From Iamia majanohamensis (GTDB taxonomy: Bacteria > Actinomycetota > Acidimicrobiia > Acidimicrobiales > Iamiaceae), in contig NZ_CP116942.1 of NCBI RefSeq assembly GCF_028532485.1, positions 2,418,001 to 2,482,000 of the forward strand: a DNA stretch of 64,000 bases, written 5' to 3'. Within the stretch, counting starts at the first letter, position 1, and each line of letters begins with the position of its first letter. The position numbers and the translations under genes are program-made. The notes beneath the pieces were generated by a model, which saw only the letters and a program-made list of their open reading frames with translations, was not told the DNA's origin and did no database searches. Positions 1 to 9,525 of the stretch are shown one piece after another.

Positions 1-77
1 TCGGCGCAGGCCGCGTCGCGCACGGCGGCGAAGGCCGGCGCCAGTCGCTCGGTGAGGATGACGAGGGGGTCGGCCAT
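1..77 (-). CDS. argS: N-terminus of a CDS, probably arginyl-tRNA synthetase (partial)
   Basis: Reading leftward from an ATG at 77, the minus strand stays open to the window edge and encodes about 25 residues beginning MADPLVILTERLAPAFAAV. This resembles the first helix of the N-terminal additional domain of some actinobacterial arginyl-tRNA synthetases, which attach arginine to tRNA-Arg. A position next to an arginine-biosynthesis cluster fits, but no catalytic motif (HIGH, KMSKS) is inside the window and I see no strong ribosome-binding site. The name is therefore tentative; that a gene starts here is more likely than its identity. Confidence 0.4.
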   Translation of the reverse strand, partial: MADPLVILTERLAPAFAAVRDAACA

Positions 78-153
78 GCCCGCATGTTCGGCGGACCGCT
101 CCAGGGGGTCAAACCCGATCGGCCGACACCGGGCTCCTCCCCGCGCCCGGCCA

Positions 154-280
154 ACCCGTTCTCGGTACCCACGACCGAGGAAGGCGGCGACTGGCGTACC
201 CAGAACCGCCCCCCGCCCGACCCGCACCCGTTCTGGGTACCCACGACCGAGGAGACCAGGGACTGGCGTACCGAGAACGG
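154..280. repeat. Pair of ~55-bp palindromic repeats (family A, copies 1 and 2)
   Basis: Two head-to-tail units at about 154-209 and 226-280. Each opens with CCGTTCTCGGTAC or a one-base variant, continues with a shared CCACGACCGAGGA, and closes with the complementary arm GTACCGAGAACGG, so each can fold into a 13-bp stem with a loop of about 28 nt. The same unit occurs twice more, in the same orientation, at 1361-1487 on the other side of the next gene. The rest of 78-363 shows no gene. Confidence 0.85.
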
Positions 281-363
281 TGGCGACCCGGGGCGGAGGC
301 GGAGACGGGTCGACGGCCGGTGATCCGGAGCTCGGTGTCACAGGCGGGCGCCATGCTGGCGGG

Positions 364-1299
364 ATGCGCCCAGACACCCAACGGGCCATCGCCGAGCGGG
401 CCCGTTCACAGCTCGGCCTCGTCACCCGCCCCCAGCTCCAGGCCATGGGGCTCTCCCACGCAGCGATCGAGAACCTGGAGGTCGTGCACCGCCTCGAGCA
501 GACCGGCCACCACGTCTTCCGCATCGCCGGGGTCCCCACATCCTTCGAGCAGCGGGTCCTGGCGGCCTGCCTGGACACCGACGGGGTGGCGTCGCACCGG
601 ACCGCCGCCAGGTTGCACCGTCTCCACGGCTGGTCCACGTCCGGGCTGGTCGAGGTCTCCGTCGAGCGCCGGCGCCACCACGCCGGCCATCCCCTCGGTG
701 TCGTGCACACCAGCACCAACCTGCCGCCCGACGACGTCGTGCACGTCGGGCCCATCCCCTGCACCGGCGTGGCCCGCACCTTCCTCGGCCTGGCCGCCCT
801 GGCCCCGGAGGTGCCCGTCGACCGGATCCGTTCGTCCCTCGACGCGGCCGCCCGTGACGGCCTGGTGTCCGACGCCTGGCTCTGGTGGCGGCTGGAGCGG
901 CTGCGGTGCCGTGGTCGCAACGGGGTGTCGGTGATGGAGGAGGTGCTGCGCCGACGTGAGCACCTCGGCCCCACCGAGAGCTGGCTCGAGCACCGCTTCC
1001 TCGAGCTCCTGGAGGCCGACGGCCTCCCCCTGCCGGTCGTGCAGCGCCGCATCCGCCGGCGGGGCAGCTTCGTGGCCCGGGTCGACGCCCGGTGGGACGA
1101 CCGGGCGGTCGTCGTGGAGCTCGACGGGCACGCCAGCCACAGCACCCGTGAGCAGCTCGATCGCGACCAGCGGCGCCGCAACGAGCTCACCCTGGCGGGC
1201 GACACCGTGCTCGTCTTCACCTACGACCACGTCGTGCGGGACCCGGCCGACATCCTCCGCACCGTCCGAGGCGCGCTCCGCGGCACCGCTGCGGCCTGA
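364..1299 (+). CDS. AbiEi-like / DUF559 PD-(D/E)XK protein
   Basis: 311-residue protein. The N-terminal half (about 1-90) is a helix-turn-helix region of the kind found in AbiEi-type antitoxins (QLGLVTRPQLQAMGLSH followed by an RTAARLHRLHG segment). The C-terminal 100 residues look like DUF559, a very-short-patch-repair-like nuclease fold, with acidic residues in WLEHRF, RVDARW and VVELDGHASH. Such fused proteins are common and poorly characterised in actinobacteria. I chose ATG 364 because the open frame upstream runs through palindromic repeats. There is no AbiEii toxin partner next door. The gene is flanked on both sides by family A repeat pairs. DNA binding or cleavage is inferred from folds only. 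Confidence 0.72.
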   Translation: MRPDTQRAIAERARSQLGLVTRPQLQAMGLSHAAIENLEVVHRLEQTGHHVFRIAGVPTSFEQRVLAACLDTDGVASHRTAARLHRLHGWSTSGLVEVSVERRRHHAGHPLGVVHTSTNLPPDDVVHVGPIPCTGVARTFLGLAALAPEVPVDRIRSSLDAAARDGLVSDAWLWWRLERLRCRGRNGVSVMEEVLRRREHLGPTESWLEHRFLELLEADGLPLPVVQRRIRRRGSFVARVDARWDDRAVVVELDGHASHSTREQLDRDQRRRNELTLAGDTVLVFTYDHVVRDPADILRTVRGALRGTAAA

Positions 1300-1360
1300 G
1301 CGCACGGCCACGCGGGCCACCTCACCGCACGGCGGGGGTCGACGCCCGCACGCCCGTCCC

Positions 1361-1487
1361 ACCCGTTCTCGGTACCCACGACCGGGAAGACCTGCCATCC
1401 CCGTACCAAGAAGCGAGGAGGCACCCGACCCACCCGTTCTCGGTACCCACGACCGAGAGGAACAGGCAACCCCGTACCGAGAACCGG
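1361..1487. repeat. Pair of ~55-bp palindromic repeats (family A, copies 3 and 4)
   Basis: Two more family A units at about 1361-1414 and 1432-1487, same orientation as copies 1 and 2. The first has a decayed right arm (GTACCAAGAAGC); the second is intact (GTACCGAGAACCGG). They occupy most of the gap between the AbiEi-like gene and the thioesterase stop at 1529, so they could act as transcript ends for both convergent genes. Confidence 0.85.
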
Positions 1488-1528
1488 CGAGCCGGTCGTC
1501 GTCGGGACCGGACCTGCGAGGCCGGAGG

Positions 1529-1930
1529 TCAGGGGACGGTGGCGAGGGTGGCGCGGAGGAGGTCGGGGACGGCCATCTTGGTGGTGGTGCCGGGCTCGAC
1601 GCAGACGTAGGTGATGCGGGCGGTGAGCACCGGCCGGTCCCCCACCGACCCGGCGAAGAGGACCCGGAACGACGACGAGCCCCAGTGCTCGACACCGGCC
1701 TCGAAGGTGAGCGTGTCGCCGTAGGTGGCGGACCCGTGCCAGTCCATCTCCACCCGCACCAGCATCCAGTCGACCTCGTCGTCGGTCCCGTCCCAGCCGA
1801 AGGCGTCGCCCACCCAGGCGGCCATGGTCTCGTCGCAGTAGGCCATGTAGTGGGCGTTGAACACCACCCGCTGCATGTCGACCTCCTGGTACCGGACCCG
1901 GATGTCGTGGCTGAACGGCTGCGGTCCCAC
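1529..1930 (-). CDS. Acyl-CoA thioesterase, 4-hydroxybenzoyl-CoA thioesterase type (hotdog fold)
   Basis: 133-residue single hotdog domain. The signature RYQEVDMQRVVFNAHYMAY carries the Asp and the Tyr-rich helix start expected of the YbgC/4HBT family, which hydrolyses small or aromatic acyl-CoA thioesters in the cytoplasm. A later segment, VDWMLVRVEMDWHGSATYGD, also fits. I chose GTG 1930: a TAGGCT box lies 8 nt upstream (1944-1939 on the minus strand) and there is no Shine-Dalgarno, so the message is probably leaderless. Its stop faces the family A repeats. The substrate is unknown. Confidence 0.82.
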   Translation of the reverse strand: MGPQPFSHDIRVRYQEVDMQRVVFNAHYMAYCDETMAAWVGDAFGWDGTDDEVDWMLVRVEMDWHGSATYGDTLTFEAGVEHWGSSSFRVLFAGSVGDRPVLTARITYVCVEPGTTTKMAVPDLLRATLATVP

Positions 1931-1953
1931 GGCGGGCGAGCCTAGGGGCGCCC

Positions 1954-2784
1954 TCAGCTGGCGAACTCGACCTGGAGGGTCGCCGGGTCGCCGCCGCCCG
2001 CAGGCGCCGGGCCCGAGCAGCTGAGCCCGAAGGACTCCTGGCAGTCGCTCCACTCGATGCCGTAGAGGGAGAAGGAGAAGCCGGGGTCCTGGCCGTCGAA
2101 CCACTGGGACAGCGCGTCGGCCTGCCAGCCGCTCCCCATGGCGCCGTACCACCCGCCGAGCAGGTCACCGCACGACGGCACCTGCCAGTCGGTGTCGCCG
2201 GAGTCGGCCGTGATGTCGAGCACCGGAGGCGAGAGCCGGACGTCGTCGGTGTTGGTGCACACCCCGCTGCTGTCGTCGATGAACAGCTCGACCGCACCCA
2301 GCTCGCCCGGGGGCAGGGTCGCGTCGTCGAGCGGCGCCACCGCGAACCCCAGCTCCCCGTCGGCCCACGACGGCTCGGACAGCACGACCGGCGTCGAGGC
2401 GTCCCCGGCGACCAGCACGGCGTTGGGCGGGTCCGTCCGGAACCCGAGGGGGGCCCAGCCGGCCACCAGCTCTCCCGGGGCCACGCGACCGGCGCGCCGC
2501 GCGGGGCGATCGCTGATCCACGTCACCTCCTCGGTGCCGGCCACCGACAGCTGGTCCCCCTGGAGGTCGGCCTCGCCGGTGACGACGAACAGCCGTCCCG
2601 TGCCGTCCTCGCCGGACGCGGCCGGCGGGCTCGGGGCGCTGGTCGAGGAGGCAGACGTCGACGGAGCGGAGCTGGACGACGCGGCCTCACCGGCCGAGGC
2701 GTCGGACCCGCAGGCCGCAGCCGCCGTCAGCGCGCCCAGCAGCAGCAGGGCCCGGGCGCGACGAAGAGGAGGTCGAGGGCGCAT
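1954..2784 (-). CDS. Putative lipoprotein, unknown function
   Basis: 276 residues with a lipoprotein signal peptide: an RR-rich n-region, the hydrophobic stretch ALLLLGALTAAAAC with the lipobox Cys at residue 25, then a Ser/Ala/Thr-rich linker to about residue 60. The rest is a secreted mixed domain with several Cys (SSGVCTNTDD, VPSCGDLLGG, SDCQESFGLSC) that may form disulfides outside the membrane. I do not recognise the domain. It lies 23 bp upstream of the thioesterase, but that gene has its own promoter-like box. ATG 2784 is the start that gives a proper signal sequence. Confidence 0.68.
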   Translation of the reverse strand: MRPRPPLRRARALLLLGALTAAAACGSDASAGEAASSSSAPSTSASSTSAPSPPAASGEDGTGRLFVVTGEADLQGDQLSVAGTEEVTWISDRPARRAGRVAPGELVAGWAPLGFRTDPPNAVLVAGDASTPVVLSEPSWADGELGFAVAPLDDATLPPGELGAVELFIDDSSGVCTNTDDVRLSPPVLDITADSGDTDWQVPSCGDLLGGWYGAMGSGWQADALSQWFDGQDPGFSFSLYGIEWSDCQESFGLSCSGPAPAGGGDPATLQVEFAS

Positions 2785-2890
2785 GCCGCCCCATCGGCGC
2801 CGACACCACGGCCCTTGAGCCGTGCCCGGAGGGCGCCGGGTCGGGCCGGTGCCGAGTCCGAGCACACCCGGAGAGGCCCCGCCGTGCTGG

Positions 2891-2907
2891 CCGGGCGCAG
2901 CGCCCGG
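2891..2907 (-). terminator. Hairpin after argH, likely end of the arginine operon
   Basis: CCGGGCGC and GCGCCCGG form a perfect 8-bp palindrome around one central base, 15 bp past the argH stop. Flanking GGCCCC and GGGGCC can extend the stem. There is no T-run, as is usual for actinobacterial terminators. The rest of 2785-2922 holds no gene. Confidence 0.6.
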
Positions 2908-2922
2908 TCGGCCGGAGGGGCC

Positions 2923-4335
2923 TCAGGTGTCGACGCGGTCGCGGTCGGTGGCGAGGCGGGCGCGGAAGCGGTCGAGCTGGGCGGCCACGGCCTCGGGGCC
3001 TCCCCCGCCCCGGGTGGTGCGGCGGGTGACGGGGACGCCGGGGGCGATGAGCCCGGCGGCGTCGGGACCGAGGCGCTCGTCGGCGGCGACCAGGTCGGCC
3101 AGCGCCCCCTCGCCCGCCAGCGACCGGCGGACGAGGTCGCCCACCACGGCGTGGGCCTCCCGGAACGGGGTGCCCCGGGCCACCAGCCACTCGGCCAGGT
3201 CCGTCGCCGCAGCCGCGGGCGTGTCGGCCGCGGCGGCCATGCGGTCGGTGTGGAACGTGGCCGTGGCCACCATGCCCTCCAGCGCGACCAGGGCGAGGGA
3301 CACCTGCTCGACCGAGTCGAACAGGGGCTCCTTGTCCTCCTGGAGGTCGCGGTTGTAGGCCAGCGGCAGCCCCTTGAGGGTGACGAGCAGGCCGGTGAGG
3401 TTGCCCACCAGGCGGCCGGTCTTGCCCCGGGCCAGCTCGGCGATGTCGGGGTTCTTCTTCTGCGGGAGCATCGAGGACCCGGTGGCGTAGGCGTCGTCGA
3501 GGGTGGCGAAGCCGACCTCCTCGCTCGACCAGATGACCCACTCCTCGCCCACCCGCGACAGGTGGACGCCGCACAGGGCGAGGGCGAAGAGGGCCTCGGC
3601 CACGAAGTCGCGGTCGCTCACCGCGTCGAGCGAGTTGTCGAAGGCGGCGGAGAAGCCCAGGTCAGCGGCAGTGCCGGCCGGGTCGAGGGCGAGCGACGAG
3701 CCGGCCAGGGCACCGGCGCCGAGGGGCGAGACGTCGCCCCGCCGCCGGGCGTCGAGCAGGCGGTCGACGTCGCGGGCCAGGGCCCAGCCGTGGGCCAGCA
3801 GGTGGTGGGCCAGCAGCACGGGCTGGGCCTGCTGGAGGTGGGTGTAGCCGGGAAGGTAGGCGGTGCCCGCCTCCTCGGCCCGGTCCAGCAGGGTGGCCTG
3901 CAGGGCGAGGATGCGGCCGGCGACGTCGGTGAGGGCCCGCCGGGCCCAGAGCCGCAGGTCGGTGGCGACCTGGTCGTTGCGGCTGCGACCGGTGTGGATC
4001 TTGGCCCCGGCGGGACCGGCGATCTCGGTGACCCGCCGCTCGACCGCGGTGTGGATGTCCTCGTCGCTCGGGACGAACGCGAAGGTGCCCGTGGACAGCT
4101 CCTCCTCGACGACGTCGAGGGCCGAGAGCACGGCCGCGGCCTCCTCGCCGCTCAGCAGCTCGCCCCGCACCAGACCCCGCACGTGGGCGCGCGAGCCGCT
4201 GATGTCGTCGGAGGCCAGCCGCCGGTCGAACGGCAGGCTGACGGTGTAGGCCATCAGCGCGTCGGCCGGCCCGCCCGCGAAGCGCCCGTGCCAGAGCGTC
4301 CGCCCGGCGCCCTCCTCTGCGTCGGTACCGCTCAT
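2923..4335 (-). CDS. argH: Argininosuccinate lyase
   Basis: 470 residues, normal family length. It splits argininosuccinate into arginine and fumarate, the last step of arginine synthesis, as a cytoplasmic homotetramer. Superfamily signatures are present: HTGRSRNDQ at 114-122, GYTHLQQAQP at 163-172 with the catalytic His, and the flexible signature loop GSSMLPQKKNPD at about 286-297. ATG 4335 gives the expected N-terminus ending in the LWHGRF segment. It is the last gene of the arg cluster, separated from argG by a 217-bp gap filled by three repeats. Confidence 0.97.
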   Translation of the reverse strand: MSGTDAEEGAGRTLWHGRFAGGPADALMAYTVSLPFDRRLASDDISGSRAHVRGLVRGELLSGEEAAAVLSALDVVEEELSTGTFAFVPSDEDIHTAVERRVTEIAGPAGAKIHTGRSRNDQVATDLRLWARRALTDVAGRILALQATLLDRAEEAGTAYLPGYTHLQQAQPVLLAHHLLAHGWALARDVDRLLDARRRGDVSPLGAGALAGSSLALDPAGTAADLGFSAAFDNSLDAVSDRDFVAEALFALALCGVHLSRVGEEWVIWSSEEVGFATLDDAYATGSSMLPQKKNPDIAELARGKTGRLVGNLTGLLVTLKGLPLAYNRDLQEDKEPLFDSVEQVSLALVALEGMVATATFHTDRMAAAADTPAAAATDLAEWLVARGTPFREAHAVVGDLVRRSLAGEGALADLVAADERLGPDAAGLIAPGVPVTRRTTRGGGGPEAVAAQLDRFRARLATDRDRVDT

Positions 4336-4350
4336 CGGTCCACCCCTCCC

Positions 4351-4531
4351 CGGTTCCGGGGCAGGAACCCGTCGTCGGGACGCCGCCGATCGACCCCAGA
4401 ACGAGCCCCCCAGCGGTTCCGGGGCAGGGACCCGTCGTCGGGACGCCGCCGATCGACCCCAGAGCGCGACCCCCCACGGTTCCGGGGCAGGAACCCGTCG
4501 TCGGCACGCCGCCGATCGACCCCACGACGAG
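4351..4531. repeat. Three tandem ~55-bp repeats, period ~63 bp (family B)
   Basis: Units start near 4351, 4414 and 4477. Each begins CGGTTCCGGGGCAGGAACCCG, which contains the small palindrome GGTTCC-GGGGCA-GGAACC, and continues through CGTCGTCGGGACGCCGCCGA to a shared GACCCC end; copy 2 has one change in the inner arm. They fill the argG-argH spacer. With only three copies, an internal palindrome and no cas genes, this is not a CRISPR array. Confidence 0.85.
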
Positions 4532-4552
4532 GCGCGAGGGAGGTGCGGACCA

Positions 4553-5755
4553 TCAGTCCCGGATCCGGTCGGTGCCCTGGCGGGCCGCCCAGGTCTCGAT
4601 GCCCAGGCCCCACAGGCGCACGAACCCGGCCGAGTCCTCGTGGCGGAACGAGTCGGCCGCGTCGTAGGTGGCCAGCCCGTAGTCGTAGAGCGAGTGCTCG
4701 CTGCGCCGTCCGGTGATGGCCGCGCTGCCGGGCGAGAGGCGCAGCCGCACCTCGCCGGTGACGAACTCCTGGCTGGAGTCGATGAAGGCGTCGAAGGCCT
4801 GCTTCAGCGGGCTGAACCAGAGCCCGTCGTAGATGAGCTCGGCGTAGCGGGGCTCGGTGCGGGACTTCTCCCGGTCGAGGTCGCGCTCCAGGCAGATCGA
4901 CTCCAGGTCCTTGTGGGCCATGATCAGCGCCAGCGCGGCCGGGCACTCGTAGGTCTCCCGGCTCTTGATGCCGACCCGGCGGTTCTCGACCATGTCGATG
5001 CGGCCCCAGCCGTAGGACCCGACGACGGTGTTGAGCCGCTCGATGACCTCGAGCATCCCCAGCCGCTCCCCGTCGACCGAGGTGGGCACGCCCTGCTCGA
5101 AGCCGATGACGAGGTCGCGGGGCTCGCTCTCGGTCTGCTCGGTGAGCAGCCACACGCCCGGCGGCGGCACCGCCCACGGGTCCTCCATCTCGCCGCACTC
5201 GATGGCCCGGCCCCAGAGGTTGTCGTCGATGGAGTACACCTTCTCCTTGGTCGCCTGGATCGGGATGCCGTGGTCGTAGGCGTAGAGGATCGACTCCTCC
5301 CGGGTCATCCCCCAGCCCCGCACGGGGGCGATGACCTCGAGGTCGGGGGCCAGGGCCCGGGTCGACACCTCGAAGCGGACCTGGTCGTTGCCCTTGCCGG
5401 TGCAGCCGTGGGCCACCGCGTCGGCGCCGTGGTAGCGGGCCGTCTCGACCAGGTGCTTGACGATCACCGGGCGGGACAGGGCCGACACCAGCGGGTAGCG
5501 GCCCTCGTACATGGCGTTGGCCTTGAGGGCGGGGGCGACGAAGTCCTCGGCGAACTCCTGGCGGGCGTCGACCACGATGGCCTCGACCGCGCCGGCGGCC
5601 CGGGCCCGCTCGCGGACCACGTCCCAGTCGTCGGACGCCTGACCGACGTCGACGGCGAGGCACACGACCTCGACGCCGAGCTCCTCGATCATCCACCGCA
5701 CGGCCACGGAGGTGTCGAGACCTCCGCTGTAGGCCAGGACGACGCGCTTGGGCAT
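4553..5755 (-). CDS. argG: Argininosuccinate synthase
   Basis: 400 residues, normal length. It joins citrulline and aspartate with ATP to give argininosuccinate. The PP-loop SGGLDTS is at 10-16 and the substrate-binding HGCTGKGNDQVRFE motif at 116-129. The ATG at 5755 overlaps the argR stop by one base (TGATG), so it should be translated with argR. Regulation is expected through the ArgR operators upstream in the cluster. Confidence 0.97.
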   Translation of the reverse strand: MPKRVVLAYSGGLDTSVAVRWMIEELGVEVVCLAVDVGQASDDWDVVRERARAAGAVEAIVVDARQEFAEDFVAPALKANAMYEGRYPLVSALSRPVIVKHLVETARYHGADAVAHGCTGKGNDQVRFEVSTRALAPDLEVIAPVRGWGMTREESILYAYDHGIPIQATKEKVYSIDDNLWGRAIECGEMEDPWAVPPPGVWLLTEQTESEPRDLVIGFEQGVPTSVDGERLGMLEVIERLNTVVGSYGWGRIDMVENRRVGIKSRETYECPAALALIMAHKDLESICLERDLDREKSRTEPRYAELIYDGLWFSPLKQAFDAFIDSSQEFVTGEVRLRLSPGSAAITGRRSEHSLYDYGLATYDAADSFRHEDSAGFVRLWGLGIETWAARQGTDRIRD

Positions 5756-6273
5756 CAGGGTTCCCTCTCTGTCGGGGGGTGGAGCCCGGCCAGCTCGCGG
5801 AGGCGCTCGGCGAGCGCGGCGGCAGGGCCGGAGGTCGGGGCGTCGGGGTCCTGGACCACGACGAACAGGGTGTCGTCGCCGGCGACGGTGCCGGCCACCT
5901 CGGGCAGGTCGGCCCGGTCGAGGGCCGAGCCCACCACGTGGGCCGATCCCGGCGGGGTGCGGAGCACGACGATGGTGTCGGTGGCGGCCACCTCGACGAC
6001 CCAGTCGCCGAACACGCGGCGCAGGTGGTCGTCGGGCGCGCGCTGCTCGTGGGGCAGCTCGGGGATGGCGTAGGCCGGCTCGCCCTCGGCGGTGCGGACC
6101 TTGATGGCGCCCAGGTCGACCAGGTCGCGCGACACGGTGGCCTGGGTGGAGGTGACGCCCTCGGCCGCCAGCAGGTCCACCAGCTGCTCCTGGCTGGTGA
6201 CCTGCTCGCCGGCGAGGAGCTTGCTCACCAGGTGCTGGCGCTGCGTGCGCCCCATCCTGCTGCGCTCGCTCAC
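5755..6273 (-). CDS. argR: Arginine repressor ArgR
   Basis: 172 residues. The N-terminal winged helix carries TSTQATVSRDL at 41-51, the family's DNA-contact helix with the Ser-Arg pair. The C-terminal oligomerisation and arginine-binding domain ends with AGTVAGDDTLFVVV. With arginine bound, ArgR binds ARG boxes and represses the pathway. I chose GTG 6273: it overlaps the argF stop as GTGA and has AGGAGG 7 nt upstream, better than the internal ATG at 6255. The two palindromes at 9430-9445 and 12254-12269 are its probable targets. Confidence 0.93.
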   Translation of the reverse strand: MSERSRMGRTQRQHLVSKLLAGEQVTSQEQLVDLLAAEGVTSTQATVSRDLVDLGAIKVRTAEGEPAYAIPELPHEQRAPDDHLRRVFGDWVVEVAATDTIVVLRTPPGSAHVVGSALDRADLPEVAGTVAGDDTLFVVVQDPDAPTSGPAAALAERLRELAGLHPPTEREP

Positions 6274-7199
6274 GCCAGGTCCTCCTCGTCGGAGCGGGGG
6301 CGGACGCCGAGGAGCCAGGCCAGCACGCCCCGCGCTGCGTGCAGCCGGTTGGCGGCCTGGGGCCACACCCGGGACGCGGGCCCGTCGAGGACCTCGTCGG
6401 TGACCTCCTCGCCCCGGTGGGCGGGCAGGCAGTGGAGGAACACGGCGTCGGGGTGGGCCCGGCCCATCAGGGCGGCGTCGACCCGGTAGGGCTCGAACAG
6501 CGGCCGGCGCTCGGAGGCCTCGGCCTCCTGGCCCATCGAGTACCAGGCGTCGGTCGACACCGCGTCGACCCCGGCGACCGCCGTCGCCGGGTCATCGGAG
6601 ACCTCGATGCTCCCGCCCAGGCCCCGGACCCGCGCCAGGTCGTCGTCGGTGGGGCCGTAGCCCTCGGGGGCCGCCACCCGGACGCCCATGCCGGTGAGGG
6701 CCGCGGCCAGCGACAGCGACCGGGCCACGTTGGAGAAGTCGCCCACCCAGGCGAGGGTCCGACCGTCGAGGCCGCCCGCCTCGAGCAGGGTGAGGAGGTC
6801 GGCCACGGCCTGGAGGGGGTGGGCCTGGTCCGAGAGGAGGTTGACGACGGGGACGGCGCCGGTGCCGGCCATGCGCTCGAGCACGGTGTGGTCGTAGACC
6901 CGGGCGCAGATGGCGGCGTGGTACTGGGCCAGCACCCGGGCCAGGTCCTCGGCCGTCTCCCGCTCGTCGATGCCGACCTCGTCGGGCCGGACGTAGACGG
7001 GGTGGCCGCCCAGCTGGACCACGGCCATCTCGGTCGAGTGGCGGGTGCGGGCCGACGGCTTCTCGAAGAGCAGGGCCGCGCCCCGCCCCTCGAGCACCCG
7101 GTGCAGGGCGTGGTCCTGGGCCAGCTCGAGCACCTGGGAGAGCTCGGCGGGGGTGAGGTCGTCGACCTCCAGGAGGTGACGGGGGGTGGGGTCGCTCAC
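6270..7199 (-). CDS. argF: Ornithine carbamoyltransferase
   Basis: 309 residues. It makes citrulline from ornithine and carbamoyl phosphate. The carbamoyl-phosphate loop reads FEKPSARTRHSTEM (about 45-58); the usual STRTR is SARTR here. The HCLPAHRGEEV segment with the catalytic Cys lies in the last third, and DQAHPLQAVADL is the expected mid-protein motif. GTG 7199 gives VSDPTPRHLLEVDDLT, a typical beginning, and overlaps the stop of the small ORF 7196-7303 as GTGA. Carbamoyl phosphate is shared with the pyrimidine block farther right. Confidence 0.95.
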   Translation of the reverse strand: MSDPTPRHLLEVDDLTPAELSQVLELAQDHALHRVLEGRGAALLFEKPSARTRHSTEMAVVQLGGHPVYVRPDEVGIDERETAEDLARVLAQYHAAICARVYDHTVLERMAGTGAVPVVNLLSDQAHPLQAVADLLTLLEAGGLDGRTLAWVGDFSNVARSLSLAAALTGMGVRVAAPEGYGPTDDDLARVRGLGGSIEVSDDPATAVAGVDAVSTDAWYSMGQEAEASERRPLFEPYRVDAALMGRAHPDAVFLHCLPAHRGEEVTDEVLDGPASRVWPQAANRLHAARGVLAWLLGVRPRSDEEDLA

Positions 7200-7299
7200 G
7201 ACGGGACCTCCGCGGCCTGGGCCAGCACCCGCCCGACGACGGCCCCGACGACACGAGGTGCCAGGCACCTCGTGACGCACGTGGTGACGTGGTGGGTGG

Positions 7300-7303
<4 letters not shown>
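7196..7303 (-). CDS. 35-codon ORF bridging argD and argF, created by argD tail duplication
   Basis: It starts at an ATG overlapping the argD stop (ATGA) and stops inside the argF GTG (GTGA). Its last residues, VVGRVLAQAAEVPS, nearly copy the end of ArgD (ILGRVLAQAAEVPA), and a run of about 30 bp of DNA is nearly identical in the two places. A 23-nt palindrome lies between the copies. The simplest reading is that argD once ended at the argF GTG and a partial duplication with an inserted palindrome pushed them apart, while an open frame preserved coupling. Whether the peptide does anything is unknown. Confidence 0.55.
7252..7274. repeat. Perfect 23-nt palindrome between argD and argF
   Basis: CACGAGGTGCC, one central A, then GGCACCTCGTG: 11-bp perfect arms. 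It sits next to the duplicated argD tail, inside the 35-codon ORF, and may be the footprint of a small palindromic insertion or a weak transcription or processing signal inside the operon. Confidence 0.8.
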
Positions 7304-8510
<1,207 letters not shown>

Positions 8511-8514
<4 letters not shown>

Positions 8515-9419
8515 GTCGGGCCCTCGGCGGTGCGGGTGACCATGGTGCCGACGCCCTCGTCGGTGAGCAGCTCGAGGAGCACGACGTGGGCGATGCGGCC
8601 GTCGAGCACGTGGGCCGACCCGACGCCCGCGCCCACCGCCTCGACCGCGGCCTCGACCTTGGGGATCATCCCGCCGGCGATGACGCCGTCGTCGATGAGC
8701 AGCCGGGCCCGGCTCACCGACAGGCGGGAGATGAGCGTGGAGGGGTCGCCCACCTTGGTGAGCACGCCGGGCACGTCGGTGAGGTAGATCAGCTTCTCGG
8801 CCCCGAGCGACTGGGCCACGGCGATGGCCGCGCTGTCGGCGTTGATGTTGTACGCCTGGCCCCGGCCGTCGCTGCCGATGGTGGAGATCACCGGGACGAA
8901 CGAGCGGGCCAGCAGCGTGTCGAGGATCGTCCGGTCGACGTCGACCACGTCGCCCACGAACCCGAGGTCCGGGTCGCGCTGGGTGGCGGCGATGAGCCCC
9001 GCGTCCTCGCCCGACAGGGCCACCGCGACCGGGGCGTGGCGGTTGATGGAGCTGACGATGTCGCGCCCGACCCGCCCGCCCAGCACCATCCGGGCCACGT
9101 CGAGGGTCTCGGCGTCGGTGACCCGGAGGCCGTCGCGGAACTCGGTCTCCATGTCGAGGCGGGCGAGCATCTCGCCGATCTGGGGACCGCCGCCGTGGAC
9201 GACGACGGGCCGGATGCCGACGGCGCGCAGCAGGACGACGTCGGAGGCGAAGGAGGCGGCCAGGTCGGGATCGCCCATGGCGCTGCCGCCCAGCTTGATG
9301 ACCACGGTGCGCCCGGCGAAGGCCTGGATGTAGGGCAGGGCCTCGACCAGGACCGAGGCGCGGGTGGCGGCGTCGACGCCGGAGATCTCCACCTGCTCGG
9401 GGGGCACGGGTGCGGCCAT
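8511..9419 (-). CDS. argB: Acetylglutamate kinase
   Basis: 302 residues, amino acid kinase family. It phosphorylates N-acetylglutamate, the second step and often the arginine-feedback point. IKLGGSAMG at 41-49, VVVHGGGPQIGEML and NADSAAIAVAQSL match nucleotide- and substrate-binding loops. ATG 9419 lies 5 nt after a TAGACT box, so the transcript is probably leaderless or nearly so. argB starts a new transcription unit: the arg cluster is interrupted just upstream by a plus-strand ABM gene. Confidence 0.95.
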
Positions 9420-9424
9420 GCCGC

Positions 9425-9455
9425 AGTCTATGCACATCCGTGCATGCTCATTCAA
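9425..9455 (-). promoter_or_regulatory. argB promoter with ArgR operator in its spacer
   Basis: On the minus strand: TTGAAT (9455-9450), a 19-bp spacer, TAGACT (9430-9425), 5 nt, then the argB ATG. The spacer and the first -10 base contain ATGCAC-ATCC-GTGCAT (9430-9445), a perfect 6-bp-arm palindrome resembling mycobacterial ARG boxes (TTGCATAAC-type). The layout matches the argC promoter base for base in spacing. Operator identity is inferred from position, palindrome and the presence of argR. Confidence 0.75.
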
Positions 9456-9525
9456 GCGGCCCCGCACCCCTGGCGGCGGCGGGCCGGCGGGTACGGTCGC
9501 TGCGCCCGCCGACCCAGGAGCGCCC

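Noticed and set aside
154-1487. Insertion sequence or transposon around the AbiEi-like gene
   Set aside because: Flanking repeats are direct, short and palindromic, with no transposase and no terminal inverted repeats of the whole segment; cassette idea is kept only as a finding to test.
4343-4525. Repeat-peptide gene (GSIGGVPTTGSCPGT repeated) between argG and argH
   Set aside because: The peptide repeat is just the translation of family B DNA repeats in a frame that then runs antisense-like out of frame through argH; no ribosome site.
4351-4531. CRISPR array
   Set aside because: Only three units, repeats and spacers not separable, internal palindrome, no cas genes anywhere in the window.
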